Made by a program: the position numbers and the translations under genes. This document shows positions 17,901-26,998 of a stretch of DNA of 64,000 nucleotides, in pieces. The stretch spans positions 1,360,053-1,424,052 of the forward strand of contig NZ_FWXO01000001.1 of assembly GCF_900176415.1 (NCBI RefSeq), given 5' to 3'. Source of the stretch: Cellulophaga tyrosinoxydans (lineage in GTDB: Bacteria; Bacteroidota; Bacteroidia; Flavobacteriales; Flavobacteriaceae). The notes below the pieces were generated by a model. That model had not been told where the DNA came from and made no database searches. It saw nothing but the letters and a program-made list of their open reading frames with translations. Every line of letters starts with the position of its first letter. The first letter of the stretch is position 1.

Positions 17901-18193
17901 AGATTTAAAAAAAGTTTATCGGGAGTCTGATTTGCTGTAAAATAAATATCATCTAATCCATCATTATTTATATCACCAATAGCCACTCCACCTCCATTGT
18001 AGTAATAGAGGTATTCTATAATATTTAAATCCGCTGAGGGGGTTAATTGATTTGTAAAATGGATTCCACTACTATCAGCTGGAACAGCTTCAAAATATAT
18101 TGCCGCTTTATCTTTACTAATTGCATCCTTTTTTTTGTCACATCCCATTATAAAAAGACTTAATATAAAGCTCAGGAAAAATGTATTTTTCAT
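14921..18193 (-). CDS. VCBS/FG-GAP repeat lipoprotein with ASPIC/UnbV domain (copy 1)
   Basis: About 1090 residues. I place the start at ATG 18193, giving MKNTFFLSF...FIMGC and a clean lipoprotein signal. A TTG two codons upstream is less likely, and the ATG lies 2 bp after the preceding stop. Domain order: an N-terminal VCBS propeller (about 50-480) with Ca-binding loops such as DINNDGLDDIYF and DYDNDGDMDVYL; an ASPIC/UnbV domain (about 510-600) with KGFQSSSSRKINFGLG and VYWLDGK; and a second VCBS propeller (about 630-1080). It is probably an exported, calcium-stabilised binding protein at the cell surface. The function of UnbV domains is unknown. It is paralogous to the next two large genes upstream. 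Confidence 0.9.
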   Translation of the reverse strand: MKNTFFLSFILSLFIMGCDKKKDAISKDKAAIYFEAVPADSSGIHFTNQLTPSADLNIIEYLYYYNGGGVAIGDINNDGLDDIYFTANQTPDKLFLNLGNLKFKEITKEAGILIDNTWSSGVTMEDINNDGLLDIYVSKVGNYKNLKAHNLLYINKGNNTFEESAKTYGLDFSGLSTQAAFLDYDNDGDMDVYLMNHSIHTPRSYGSSSKREISDDLAGDRFYENKLEEGIIKFVDVTENSGIFSSALGYGLAITTSDINNDGYIDIYIGNDFHENDYLYINQGDKTFKESIASYISHTSRFTMGVDIADLNNDLNQDIFSLDMMPFDHEIFLKSGGEDTDKIAQIKKNYGFETQYARNTLQLNRGNNTFAEIALMTETHATDWSWSTLIQDFDNDSFNDIYITNGIYKRSNDLDYISYLSNVDFSEYNQTKQNELELKLIEEMPTIKLSNIIFRNTGNLKFEKLTETAGQFPSYSNGSAYSDLDNDGDLDIVINTINEPALLLENKSPEIIKNNYIGFSLVGDREFKNTTGSKVYLFADGKQFYKELTVTKGFQSSSSRKINFGLGAINKIDSVKVYWLDGKIQLVKNLPINTYHRISRNMDLKEESISKNKIETKVNPFIYTHFENTFVDYEREALMPEKLSSEGPVGVSADFNGDGLDDLYIGGARNQAPLLLLKQYDGTFTEDPKNKFTQEIPYEDVDAIAFDLENDGDLDLYVMSGGNEWGEQDASYEDRLYINDGNGKLNRFPASLIKTNGGSISVGDFDGDGFNDIFIGNRSVPGAYGLSPYSYILKSNQKGSFTIVEQFRFGMVTDSQWADLNNDKLLDLILVGDWMPITILINQGNDKFKDETKAYGLADSYGMWNTVAVADIDNNGRLDILGGNAGLNFKIKATPENPMKLFIDDFDNNGQPDPIIFYDFFGNNVPFASKDKLVQQLPYLKKKFLDYNSFSKINSITDLTGKEEKDIMEIKKITELRSMIYLNPGSDNFKAVPLPTEAQMSSIEDFYIDSSKKSKKIIFVGNYLDYTVELGNSDANSGGILNFDATGSLISFEYLPIPNSINARQIIKLEETKYLVLVNNDGAFTFEVLK

Positions 18194-18195
18194 TT

Positions 18196-21100
18196 TCAAT
18201 ATTTTAAAGTTACTATAGAATCACTGTTTCTAGCTATAATCAACTTACGATTATCAATAACAAAATCACGTATTTCTCCTTTTACAGAAAATCGTTTTTC
18301 ATGATTTTGACTTTTAAATTCCATTTTACCTAAGTTTTCTATGTACACACCATAAGAAGCATCATATCTGCCCACCTCAGGTTTAACACCATAAAGATTG
18401 CCACCTAAAACAATATCTTGATCTCCATCATTATCAAAATCATCAGTAATTATTGCGTAAATGGTAGAGAATTGTGCTTCAATTGGTAGTGCTTTAACCC
18501 TGAAATTTAAATTTCCTTCATTAATTATAATTATTGTCGAAAGTGTATTTGCAACAAGTTTATTTGCATCTGATAGCTCTTTAGGTGAAAAAATATCATT
18601 AATATTTGCGTTTTTAAAAGAATTGTAATCTGGAAATCTTTTCTTAAGCCCTTTTATTTGATCAATTAAATTATGACGTAATGCAAATGGATAATCTTTA
18701 TTGTTTTCTGCTCTAAAAGTTAAAATAGGATCTATGAAACCATTTTTGTCAAAATCTTTTGAGTAGAGTGTTATTGGTTGCTCTTTAGTTGCTTTAAACC
18801 TACTATTTAGGCCATGATTTCCTACAATGAAATCGATATCTCCATCATTATCAAGATCGCTTGGATATATAACGTTCCACCATCCTTTTAAATCTGAAAC
18901 AATATTGTTTGCTACTTTTTTAAACACACCATTGGTATTTAGAAAAAGTTCTATGCCCATAAATTCTCCAACTACAATTAAATCTTTATCACCATCCTTA
19001 TCCAGATCTTCAAATACGGCATCAGTAATCATTCCAATATTTTTAAGTTCTTTTGCTGCTCTTTCCGTAATATCAGTAAAATTGCCTTTACCGTCATTTT
19101 GAAGCACAAAACCTGAACATTTTTGTCCGTATTGAAGTGGGATAATTCGCTCTCCGACAAAAAGATCTAAATCACCGTCAGAATCAATATCTGCCGAAAT
19201 TACTGTTGATGTACTATTTAATAGACCTGCATTGGGGAGTTTTTGATTAGAAAGTGTAAAATTACCTTTGCCATCATTATAATATAAACGGTCCAGAAAA
19301 TCTGTTGAGTATTGAGAAAATTCAACACCTCCACTACAAACGTACAAGTCAAGATCACCGTCATTATCTGCATCAAAAAATAAACTTGCTGCATCTTCCG
19401 AATCGCGTTTAGATTCAAAGGCATTCGTGGTACTTAACTGAAATCCTTTTCCGTTTCCAAAAAAGAGACTCGCAGGTGTATTTTTAGAACCACCAATAAA
19501 CAAATCTTTAAAACCATCACCATTGACATCTCCTATTGACATCTTTGGTCCTTCTGTGCTGCACATATGATTCAATAATCTATCTCTATCAAAATCTACA
19601 AATCGGTTTTCTATATGTTTAAAATTTAAATAATTTGTAATTTTATTAAAAAGAGGTAAAAGAGCTGTTTCTTTTTCACTTTCGATAAGGCGACCATCTG
19701 TCTCTGACACATACAATGTTTGATTAACAGTAACGTTATTTAAAATCGTTTTTTTACCAGAAGGCCAATTAATTTTTATAGTTACCGGATTCTTAGAACT
19801 TAATCCGATTATAGATCTTGGATCCATACTTGATTGAAAACCCCTAACAGGCTGGTTTTCTTTGAAAATATTTTCTGATGTGATTTCAATTCTTGCTCCT
19901 ATGGCATTTATATTTTTTTTCTCACCTTTTAATACCAATGTTATATAATTGCCTTTTTTAGATTCAGTAGTAGTATTTTTATAGATAAAGGACTTCATAT
20001 TTACATTATTTACCACCAAATCTAAGTCACCATCATTATCTAAGTCACCATAAGCAGCTCCGTTAGAAAAACTTTCGGTTTGGAGGCCAGATTCTTGAAA
20101 ATCTTGAAAATCAAGATTGCCTAAATTTTTATAGGCATGATTTTTTATCATATTAGAAGGGATAATTTCGATTAATTTCGCATAATTGATCGAGTCACTA
20201 GATATGATAGATTTTATTACCTCTTCATTAGAAATATACTGTAAATAATCTTGATTAGTTAGGTCTCTATAGATGCCATTAGCAATGAAAAGATCTTTTA
20301 AACCATCATTATCCATATCAAAAATCAGGGCTCCCCAACTCCAGTCAGAAGCTTCTACACCACTTAGTCTTCCAATTTCACTAAATGAATTATCTGTATT
20401 ATTTAATTGAAACGTATTTCTGGTAAACTGATGATGGTATCCACTATTTAATTTAATTTGATATTTATTCCAATCTTCAAAAGTGGTTACAGTTTTTAAA
20501 CGTTCATATTCAGAAGGTAACATTTCAGTAACAAAAATGTCATTATAACCATCGTTATTAATATCGGCCATATCAGCACCCATAGATGCGCCACTCGTGG
20601 CTGTTATTTCATTCTCAAGATCTTCAGTAAAGGTTCCATCTTGGTTATTTATATAAAGGTAATCTCTTTCAAAAAAATCATTTGAAACATAAATATCTTC
20701 CCATCCATCATTATTAACATCACCGATAGTTACCCCTAAGCCAAAACCAACTACACTCCCATAAATACCCGCTTTTTCACTTACATCAACGAATTTACCA
20801 TTTACGTTTTCCATTAATTTATCACCACCTAGCAAATCTCTTTTCGGACGTTCATTTCTTCTAAGGTCAAAGCTACCGATAGCTTGGTAAGAGTTGTTTA
20901 GAATATAAACATCTAAATCACCGTCTTTATCATAATCAAAAAAAGAAGCATGTGTAGAAAAGCCTTTATCATCAAGATTGTATTCGCTGGCCATTTCAGT
21001 GAAAGTTTGGTCGCCATTGTTTATAAATAGCTCGTTCTGTTTATTTTCACCTTTTATATCTCCTGAATTGCATACGTAAATATCCATGAAGCCATCGGCA

Positions 21101-21474
21101 TTAATGTCTACCATTGTTACTCCAGTTGACCAAGGTTTCGTGCCACCAACTTTAGCTTCATCTGTTATATCTTTAAACTTTAAGTTTCCTAAGTTAAGAT
21201 AGAGTCTGTTCTTTTCTTGATTTGCAGTAAAATAAATATCAGGTAGACTATCATTATTAATATCACCGATAGCAACACCTCCTCCATTATAAAAGTTTCG
21301 ATATTTGTAAACGTTAAATTCATTGGAATATCCTAATTTATTAACAAAATCAATTCCTGTTTCAGATTCCTTTAGTAAATGGAAAACGTTTTGATCTTTT
21401 TCTTTTTCTGGATTAGACTCACAACCCATTAAAAGTAATGTGAGTGTTATATATATTATGTATTTCGAGTTCAT
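18196..21474 (-). CDS. VCBS/FG-GAP repeat lipoprotein with ASPIC/UnbV domain (copy 2)
   Basis: About 1092 residues. The start is taken at ATG 21474 because MNSKYIIYITLTLLLMGC forms a lipoprotein signal there; a longer frame upstream would add 16 residues in front of it. The architecture matches its neighbours: VCBS propeller with GDINNDSLPDIYF and DYDKDGDLDVYI loops; ASPIC/UnbV with RGFQSSMDPRSIIGL and INWPSGKK; then a second VCBS propeller with GDVNGDGFKDLFIGG. It lies 10 bp after the stop of the small lipoprotein gene and 2 bp before copy 1. Divergence among the three copies is high, so the duplications are old. Function is unknown; surface glycan or protein binding is inference. Confidence 0.9.
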   Translation of the reverse strand: MNSKYIIYITLTLLLMGCESNPEKEKDQNVFHLLKESETGIDFVNKLGYSNEFNVYKYRNFYNGGGVAIGDINNDSLPDIYFTANQEKNRLYLNLGNLKFKDITDEAKVGGTKPWSTGVTMVDINADGFMDIYVCNSGDIKGENKQNELFINNGDQTFTEMASEYNLDDKGFSTHASFFDYDKDGDLDVYILNNSYQAIGSFDLRRNERPKRDLLGGDKLMENVNGKFVDVSEKAGIYGSVVGFGLGVTIGDVNNDGWEDIYVSNDFFERDYLYINNQDGTFTEDLENEITATSGASMGADMADINNDGYNDIFVTEMLPSEYERLKTVTTFEDWNKYQIKLNSGYHHQFTRNTFQLNNTDNSFSEIGRLSGVEASDWSWGALIFDMDNDGLKDLFIANGIYRDLTNQDYLQYISNEEVIKSIISSDSINYAKLIEIIPSNMIKNHAYKNLGNLDFQDFQESGLQTESFSNGAAYGDLDNDGDLDLVVNNVNMKSFIYKNTTTESKKGNYITLVLKGEKKNINAIGARIEITSENIFKENQPVRGFQSSMDPRSIIGLSSKNPVTIKINWPSGKKTILNNVTVNQTLYVSETDGRLIESEKETALLPLFNKITNYLNFKHIENRFVDFDRDRLLNHMCSTEGPKMSIGDVNGDGFKDLFIGGSKNTPASLFFGNGKGFQLSTTNAFESKRDSEDAASLFFDADNDGDLDLYVCSGGVEFSQYSTDFLDRLYYNDGKGNFTLSNQKLPNAGLLNSTSTVISADIDSDGDLDLFVGERIIPLQYGQKCSGFVLQNDGKGNFTDITERAAKELKNIGMITDAVFEDLDKDGDKDLIVVGEFMGIELFLNTNGVFKKVANNIVSDLKGWWNVIYPSDLDNDGDIDFIVGNHGLNSRFKATKEQPITLYSKDFDKNGFIDPILTFRAENNKDYPFALRHNLIDQIKGLKKRFPDYNSFKNANINDIFSPKELSDANKLVANTLSTIIIINEGNLNFRVKALPIEAQFSTIYAIITDDFDNDGDQDIVLGGNLYGVKPEVGRYDASYGVYIENLGKMEFKSQNHEKRFSVKGEIRDFVIDNRKLIIARNSDSIVTLKY

Positions 21475-21484
21475 GTAAACTGAG

Positions 21485-22078
21485 TTAATCGATGATATAG
21501 CGGAGATCGTCAATTCGCGCATTTATTTCTTTATTGTTTTCTAGAGGCTCTATGATAATTCGACGATTTCCATCAATTTTTACGAGTACTTTCTTTTGGT
21601 TTTTTTTAATTGGTACCAGAACAAAATCATTTCCAGGATACCAATGTAATAAACTATCTTTTATGACGGGTAACAATTGATCAGCATGATAAAATTTATT
21701 CCATAGTGCCCATGACTCGTAATAAAATTTAAGATCCATTCCAGTCATAATTTTTTCCTCATTAAAAATTCCGTAAAACAACATGTTAATATCACTAACT
21801 GTAGAATCTTTTTTTTTCGTAGGTAGTTGATATTTCACAAAATTATTGGAAGCGCTATGACCTATAATTCGTTTGTTGTTTAATTCCCAGCATTTATCAA
21901 AAAAGTCTTGTTTTTTAATACCAAATTTTAAACCTAAAAATAGTGAGTCATTTACTGTTTCTTTTCCCAATTCTTCTTTTACAAGTTGTGAATATTCTGA
22001 TTCGTAACAACTTGATATTATTAGGGTAATTAAACAAAATAAAAACGGTTTAATACGTGTAAAAACTAAGTTTTTCAT
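21485..22078 (-). CDS. hypothetical lipoprotein embedded in the UnbV operon
   Basis: A 197-residue protein with a lipoprotein signal (LITLIISSC, Cys24). I do not recognise the family. The mature part has an alpha/beta look, with a central YGIFNEEKIMTGMDLKFYYESW segment and a basic stretch IKKNQKKVLVKIDGNRRIIIEP. Its start overlaps the end of the third VCBS gene by 29 bp in another frame, indicating translational coupling and a fixed partnership with the UnbV proteins. It may be an accessory subunit of the same outer-membrane complex. No catalytic motif can be named. Confidence 0.8.
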   Translation of the reverse strand: MKNLVFTRIKPFLFCLITLIISSCYESEYSQLVKEELGKETVNDSLFLGLKFGIKKQDFFDKCWELNNKRIIGHSASNNFVKYQLPTKKKDSTVSDINMLFYGIFNEEKIMTGMDLKFYYESWALWNKFYHADQLLPVIKDSLLHWYPGNDFVLVPIKKNQKKVLVKIDGNRRIIIEPLENNKEINARIDDLRYIID

Positions 22079-25000
22079 TATTTTTTGCTACTAATGCTAT
22101 TTTTTTATTTTTATAATCTAACCATTTTAATGCTCTTATTTGACCATTAATTTGTAGTGAAATTGCTTCTTTGAATTTTTTGTCCTCTAAAGATGACCCA
22201 AAGATAATCCATCCTTTTGAAGCATCATACTTTCCGAACTGCGGTTTAACTAAAAATTGGTTACCTCCAAAGAAAAGGTCTAGATTTCCGTCATTATCAA
22301 TATCTTCTGTAGTTATTGTATACACAGGTGCGTATTGAATTTCACTCGGCAATGCTTTAGAAATAAATTTACCATTTTGATTAAAATATACAGTACTTTC
22401 TAGAGTATTTAAATCAAAATGTAAGATATTGGATAATATTTTTTCAGAAAAAAGTGATTGTATGGTTGCTTTACCGTAATCTTTGTAATAAAGCAATTTC
22501 TTTTTTAGAGACGGTATTTGAGAAATTAATTCGTCTTTATCAACTATCGGGTAGTACTCATCGTTTACTTTTTTACAGATAATTTGCTCTTTAAAGCCGT
22601 TTCCATCAAAATCACCAACAAACATTCTCATGTTAGGCTCAAAAAAATTGTTAAGTCCTATGTTACCAATAATTAAATCTTGGTCTCCGTCATTATCAAC
22701 ATCTGCAAGTTCTAGGGATGTCCAAATGCCTGAAGAATTGGCAAGTCCATATAATTCACTACTATCTGTAAACTTACCCTTTTTGTTAAGATAAATTTTT
22801 ACTGACATCCATTCTCCAACGACAATTAAATCTTCCCAACCATCATTGTTTATATCCGTCCAACTAGCATCAGTAATCATCCCAATATCGTTGAAAACAT
22901 TAGTTTCAAATATTTTAAAATTTCCATATCCATTATTTTCTAATAGAAAACCAGAACATGGTGCTCCATATAGATTTGTTTTGTAACGTTCACCAACAAA
23001 CAAGTCCGTGTCGCCATCATTATCAAAATCAGCTACTTTTACTACTGATGAACTAATAGTTTTACTAAAAGTGAGCGCTGATGATACTTTTGTGAAATTA
23101 TTATTTTCGTTTTTGTAATATGAATCGTTTAATGCAATCGAGTATGGTGAGAATGCCTTTCCTCCATGAGCAACGTATAAATCCATATCACCGTCATTAT
23201 CTCCATCAAAAAAAACCGCGTCAACATCTTCTGATGGACTATCATTTTTAAAAGGATCACTTATTTCTTGATATCCGTTTTTAGAAGAAATAAAGAGGCG
23301 AGCACATTGGTTTTTAGCTCCACCTATGAAAAAATCTTCATCACCATCGCTATTAAGGTCAAAACTTGCCAAGGCAGGACCTTCATTACTATACATTTGA
23401 GGGATTAGTCTTTCATTATTAAAATCATTATAACTATTTTCTTCATGACTAAAATTAGCTAAAGGCAGAGTTTCTGATAAAACAATTTTATGTCTTTTTT
23501 TACTAAGTAGTTGTTGATTAGAACCATAATCTGTAGGTTCTGTTAAAGTTAAGCTTTGATTTGTTGGTACATTGATTAGTCTTGATTGCTTTCCATTAGG
23601 CCATTGAACGTGTATTGAATCAACTAGATTTACAGTACCAAGACCAAAATGTATGCCATCGGCTACATTACTTTGAAACCCTCTTGAGGTATAGTTTTCG
23701 CCAAAACTAGTTTCTCCATTATTATAAAATATTTGTGCTTGAGCACCAATGGCTTTTGTATTTTTGTTGTTAGTTTTAAATTTTAAATATACACTGCGAT
23801 GCGTTAATGTATCTGTGTTGTTTTCATACACAAATGCTGGCATGTTAACGTTGTTTATGACCAAATCTAGATCACCATCATTATCTAAATCTCCATATGC
23901 GCTGCCGTTACTAAAGCTAGGTTGGTCTAAACCCCATTCTTTACTTGTCTCTTTAAATTTAAAGTCGCCAAGATTTTGAAAAGTTCCATTTACTATGGCC
24001 TTGGAAGGCATTGCATCGATCAATTTCTTTATAATATCCTTTTCTTTACCCTGAACTCTATTTCGTATAGTTTCATCATTGGCTTCATAAGTTAAATAAT
24101 CTCGATCTAGTAAATCTTTATAAATACCATTACTTACGTAAATATCTCGTAAGCCACTGTTATCCATATCGAAAATTAAGGTGCTCCAGCTCCATTCAGT
24201 GGCAGCAACTTGAGCTTGTCTTCCAATTTCAAGAAATGAATTATTTCCTAAGTTTCTTTGTAAAGTATTTCTAGAATACTGATCATAATAACCTTGTTTT
24301 TTGGCTAATTGCTGTTTATTCCATGATTCGAACATGGTTTTAGTTTTTTTTCTTTCTTCTGTCGTAGGTAGCATTTCAGTTACCATAAGATCTGTAAAGG
24401 AATCATTGTTTAAATCGGCAAGATCTGCACCCATAGATCCCATAGAAATTGAAGAAAAATATTTTTCCAATTCTTCACTAAATCCTCCTTTTTGATTGTT
24501 AATATACAAATAGTCTTTTTCGAAAAAATCATTTGAAATAAAAATATCAGTCCAGTTGTCATCGTTGAAGTCGCCTAATGTAATGCCAAGGCCAAAACCA
24601 ATTTTACTTGAAAAAATATTAGCCTCTTTTGTTATGTCTACAAATACGCCCTCATCGTTTCTAAAAAATTTGTTACCGCTACCATTGGGGTCTGGAACGT
24701 TTCTTTGATCTTTAATAAGATCAAATGCTCCTATTGATTTTATAGAGTTATTTAGTACGTAGCAGTCTAAATCTCCATCTTTATCAAAATCGAAAAATGC
24801 AGCTTGAACAGAAAGGCCTTCAACATCTAAGCCATATTGTTTTGAAGATTCTGTAAATGTAAGGTCACCGTTATTAATAAAAAGTTCGTTATGTCTGTTC
24901 TCTCCGCCAGGCTTACCAGATTTACAGACGTATAAATCTATAAACCCATCACCATTTACATCAGCAAATGTAGCTCCTGAAGACCATACATCCTTACAAG

Positions 25001-25313
25001 CAACATTAGCTTTATCAGTGATATCTTCGAATTGCCAGTTACCTTTATTAAGGTATAATTTATTTTCAACTTGATTTCCGGTGAAATATATGTCATTTAA
25101 TCCATCATTATTAATATCGCCAATTGCTACACCACCACCATTGTAAAAGTTGCGATAGACATAAGGATTAAAATCTTCAGTATACGTTAATTTATTCTCA
25201 AAATTGATACCTATGCTATTATTCTTTAAGCTAAATAGAGAAGATGTTTGCTCTTCTTGTTTTCTGGAACAAGAAATACAAATAGAAATACAAAGGACTA
25301 CTAGCAATTTCAT
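22050..25313 (-). CDS. VCBS/FG-GAP repeat lipoprotein with ASPIC/UnbV domain (copy 3)
   Basis: 1087 residues with a short lipoprotein signal (MKLLVVLCISICISC, Cys15) followed by SRKQEEQ, an acidic stretch compatible with the Bacteroidota lipoprotein export signal to the cell surface. VCBS loops include GDINNDGLNDIYF and DFDKDGDLDCYV; the ASPIC/UnbV part has SRGFQSNVADGIHFGLG and VQWPNGK; a second propeller with DLNSDGDEDFFIGG follows. It is the first UnbV gene after SusD. Between them lies a terminator-like hairpin that ends about 20 nt before this start, so its level is probably lower than that of SusCD. Confidence 0.9.
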   Translation of the reverse strand: MKLLVVLCISICISCSRKQEEQTSSLFSLKNNSIGINFENKLTYTEDFNPYVYRNFYNGGGVAIGDINNDGLNDIYFTGNQVENKLYLNKGNWQFEDITDKANVACKDVWSSGATFADVNGDGFIDLYVCKSGKPGGENRHNELFINNGDLTFTESSKQYGLDVEGLSVQAAFFDFDKDGDLDCYVLNNSIKSIGAFDLIKDQRNVPDPNGSGNKFFRNDEGVFVDITKEANIFSSKIGFGLGITLGDFNDDNWTDIFISNDFFEKDYLYINNQKGGFSEELEKYFSSISMGSMGADLADLNNDSFTDLMVTEMLPTTEERKKTKTMFESWNKQQLAKKQGYYDQYSRNTLQRNLGNNSFLEIGRQAQVAATEWSWSTLIFDMDNSGLRDIYVSNGIYKDLLDRDYLTYEANDETIRNRVQGKEKDIIKKLIDAMPSKAIVNGTFQNLGDFKFKETSKEWGLDQPSFSNGSAYGDLDNDGDLDLVINNVNMPAFVYENNTDTLTHRSVYLKFKTNNKNTKAIGAQAQIFYNNGETSFGENYTSRGFQSNVADGIHFGLGTVNLVDSIHVQWPNGKQSRLINVPTNQSLTLTEPTDYGSNQQLLSKKRHKIVLSETLPLANFSHEENSYNDFNNERLIPQMYSNEGPALASFDLNSDGDEDFFIGGAKNQCARLFISSKNGYQEISDPFKNDSPSEDVDAVFFDGDNDGDMDLYVAHGGKAFSPYSIALNDSYYKNENNNFTKVSSALTFSKTISSSVVKVADFDNDGDTDLFVGERYKTNLYGAPCSGFLLENNGYGNFKIFETNVFNDIGMITDASWTDINNDGWEDLIVVGEWMSVKIYLNKKGKFTDSSELYGLANSSGIWTSLELADVDNDGDQDLIIGNIGLNNFFEPNMRMFVGDFDGNGFKEQIICKKVNDEYYPIVDKDELISQIPSLKKKLLYYKDYGKATIQSLFSEKILSNILHFDLNTLESTVYFNQNGKFISKALPSEIQYAPVYTITTEDIDNDGNLDLFFGGNQFLVKPQFGKYDASKGWIIFGSSLEDKKFKEAISLQINGQIRALKWLDYKNKKIALVAKNNEKLSFYTY

Positions 25314-25332
25314 TGGATATGTTTTAAAAAAA

Positions 25333-25357
25333 AGGGTTGCTCATTATGAGCAACCCT
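25333..25357 (-). terminator. intra-operon hairpin terminator/attenuator between susD and the UnbV genes
   Basis: AGGGTTGCTCA and TGAGCAACCCT form an 11-bp perfect stem with a 3-nt loop, followed on the minus strand by seven T. It lies 24 bp after the susD stop and 20 bp before the next ATG. It should stop a fraction of transcripts or act as an mRNA end protecting the susCD message. Confidence 0.85.
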
Positions 25358-25380
25358 AAAACTATACAAAATATTTATAA

Positions 25381-26988
25381 TTAGTATCCTGGGTTTTGTG
25401 TTAAACCACTACCTACTGCTTGAATTTGAGCGAATGGTATTGGGAATATAGTTCTGTAAGCATCACTATTTGTTTTTTCCCACCAAGAATCTCCCCATTT
25501 CCCAAAACGAATTAAATCAGTTCTACGGCTAGATTCTTGAAACATTTCTTTTCCTCTTTCTGCAAGGAAAGTATCAGCGTCAATAGTACCTAATGGACCA
25601 AGACCAGCTCTATCTCTAAGTGCATTTACATCAGGTAAAGATAAACTCCAATCTCCAGCTGCTCTTGATTTTGCTTCAGCACGCATTAAATGAATATCAC
25701 CTAGTCTAAATATAGGATAGTCATTATTCATTTCTTGTCTTCCAAAAAGTTGAAAGCTAAATTTCTTGGCGCGAACACCACTTTCTCTAGGAGAGTTAGG
25801 TTCTAGTTCAGAAATTGCTGGAGTATAATTTAGAACTAAATTATCGTCATCAGCAGCAAAGTCAAGTAAAGCATTACCTGAAAAATCTGTTTGTGGACCA
25901 GCTAAGAAACTAGCTTCTTTACGTAAATCCGTATTGTCATAACTATTGTAAAACTCTTCTAAAACTTGATAACCATTCCAAGGCTGCTGATCCAGAGCAT
26001 AAGTTAATTGTGTACTGTAGTGAAAATTCATTTGAGAAAAATTCATTCCTCCAGCACTAACAGCATCATAATATATCGACCAAATCATTTCTGGGTTGAA
26101 CTGGTTGTTCGGTGCAAATATAGCAGCATACCCCGTTAAATTTTCAGGATCTGTGTCTACTTCTGGTCTTTTTGCTAAGTTTGGAATTGAAGTTGCAGAA
26201 GTAGATAGCATATAAGGACCATTGTCAATCACATAAGTTGCAGCAATATCAGCTTCATTGAAACGAGCTGTTCCGGTATATACTTGAGCGTTCAAATATA
26301 ATTTAGCTAATAATGATAAAGCTGCATATTGATTTATTATATAAGGCTGAGCAGCTGTTCCTAAAGCACTTCCAGATAAATCCATGCCTGGCGTAACTGC
26401 AGTAATTCCTAAAACAGATAAAAGTTCACTTTCGATAAAGTTAAAAGCATCTAGTCTAGTGGTTTGTGGTGCATCTACTCCTGATGCAGTAATAATTTTA
26501 ATTCTACCAAACAAGTCCATTAATCTAAAATGTTGGAATGCTCTTATTACTCTAGCCTGCGCTGCTTCGTTGGGGGATAAATTTCCTGCTAACGCAAGAT
26601 TTGCCTCACCGATACCTGCATAAGCATTGTTCCAAGTATCATTAAGAGGTCCGCTAGAAGCATCAAAAGTATGTCTGTGCATCTGCAACCAGATTCCTCC
26701 ATCAAACCAGTCACCACCTTTTTGACCGATCGCCATTTCATCAGAAGAAACGGTTTGGACTGAATAAAAAGAGCCATGCCCCGCAGAACCATTGCGTATA
26801 CCATTGTATGAAGCAGTTAGATTACCTGATGGTAGAACACCACCTGCTGTAGCTCCTTCAATCACAGTTACACCATTATCTGAAAACTGTGTTGTTAATT
26901 CATCTTCTAAAACTTCGTCTAAATTGGTACATCCGTACGTAAAAAGGAGTATACCGCATATGAAGTTTAATTTAATTAATCTATTCAT
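25381..26988 (-). CDS. SusD/RagB-family glycan-binding lipoprotein
   Basis: About 535 residues. The start at ATG 26988 gives MNRLIKLNFICG...YGC, a proper lipoprotein signal. The frame is open further upstream, but those codons would precede the signal peptide. The sequence after Cys is acidic (CTNLDEVLEDE), fitting surface export. Helical TPR-like SusD features are present, including a C-terminal segment with FRLGDIHLMRAEAKSRAAGD and VNALRDRAGL, and a typical end (RTIFPIPFAQIQA...QNPGY). SusD proteins cap their SusC partner and deliver ligands to it. SusC lies 10 bp upstream. The ligand cannot be read from sequence; the LacI/GH65/GH13 neighbours point to a glucan or a related sugar. Confidence 0.93.
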   Translation of the reverse strand: MNRLIKLNFICGILLFTYGCTNLDEVLEDELTTQFSDNGVTVIEGATAGGVLPSGNLTASYNGIRNGSAGHGSFYSVQTVSSDEMAIGQKGGDWFDGGIWLQMHRHTFDASSGPLNDTWNNAYAGIGEANLALAGNLSPNEAAQARVIRAFQHFRLMDLFGRIKIITASGVDAPQTTRLDAFNFIESELLSVLGITAVTPGMDLSGSALGTAAQPYIINQYAALSLLAKLYLNAQVYTGTARFNEADIAATYVIDNGPYMLSTSATSIPNLAKRPEVDTDPENLTGYAAIFAPNNQFNPEMIWSIYYDAVSAGGMNFSQMNFHYSTQLTYALDQQPWNGYQVLEEFYNSYDNTDLRKEASFLAGPQTDFSGNALLDFAADDDNLVLNYTPAISELEPNSPRESGVRAKKFSFQLFGRQEMNNDYPIFRLGDIHLMRAEAKSRAAGDWSLSLPDVNALRDRAGLGPLGTIDADTFLAERGKEMFQESSRRTDLIRFGKWGDSWWEKTNSDAYRTIFPIPFAQIQAVGSGLTQNPGY

Positions 26989-26998
26989 ATCTTTTTTT

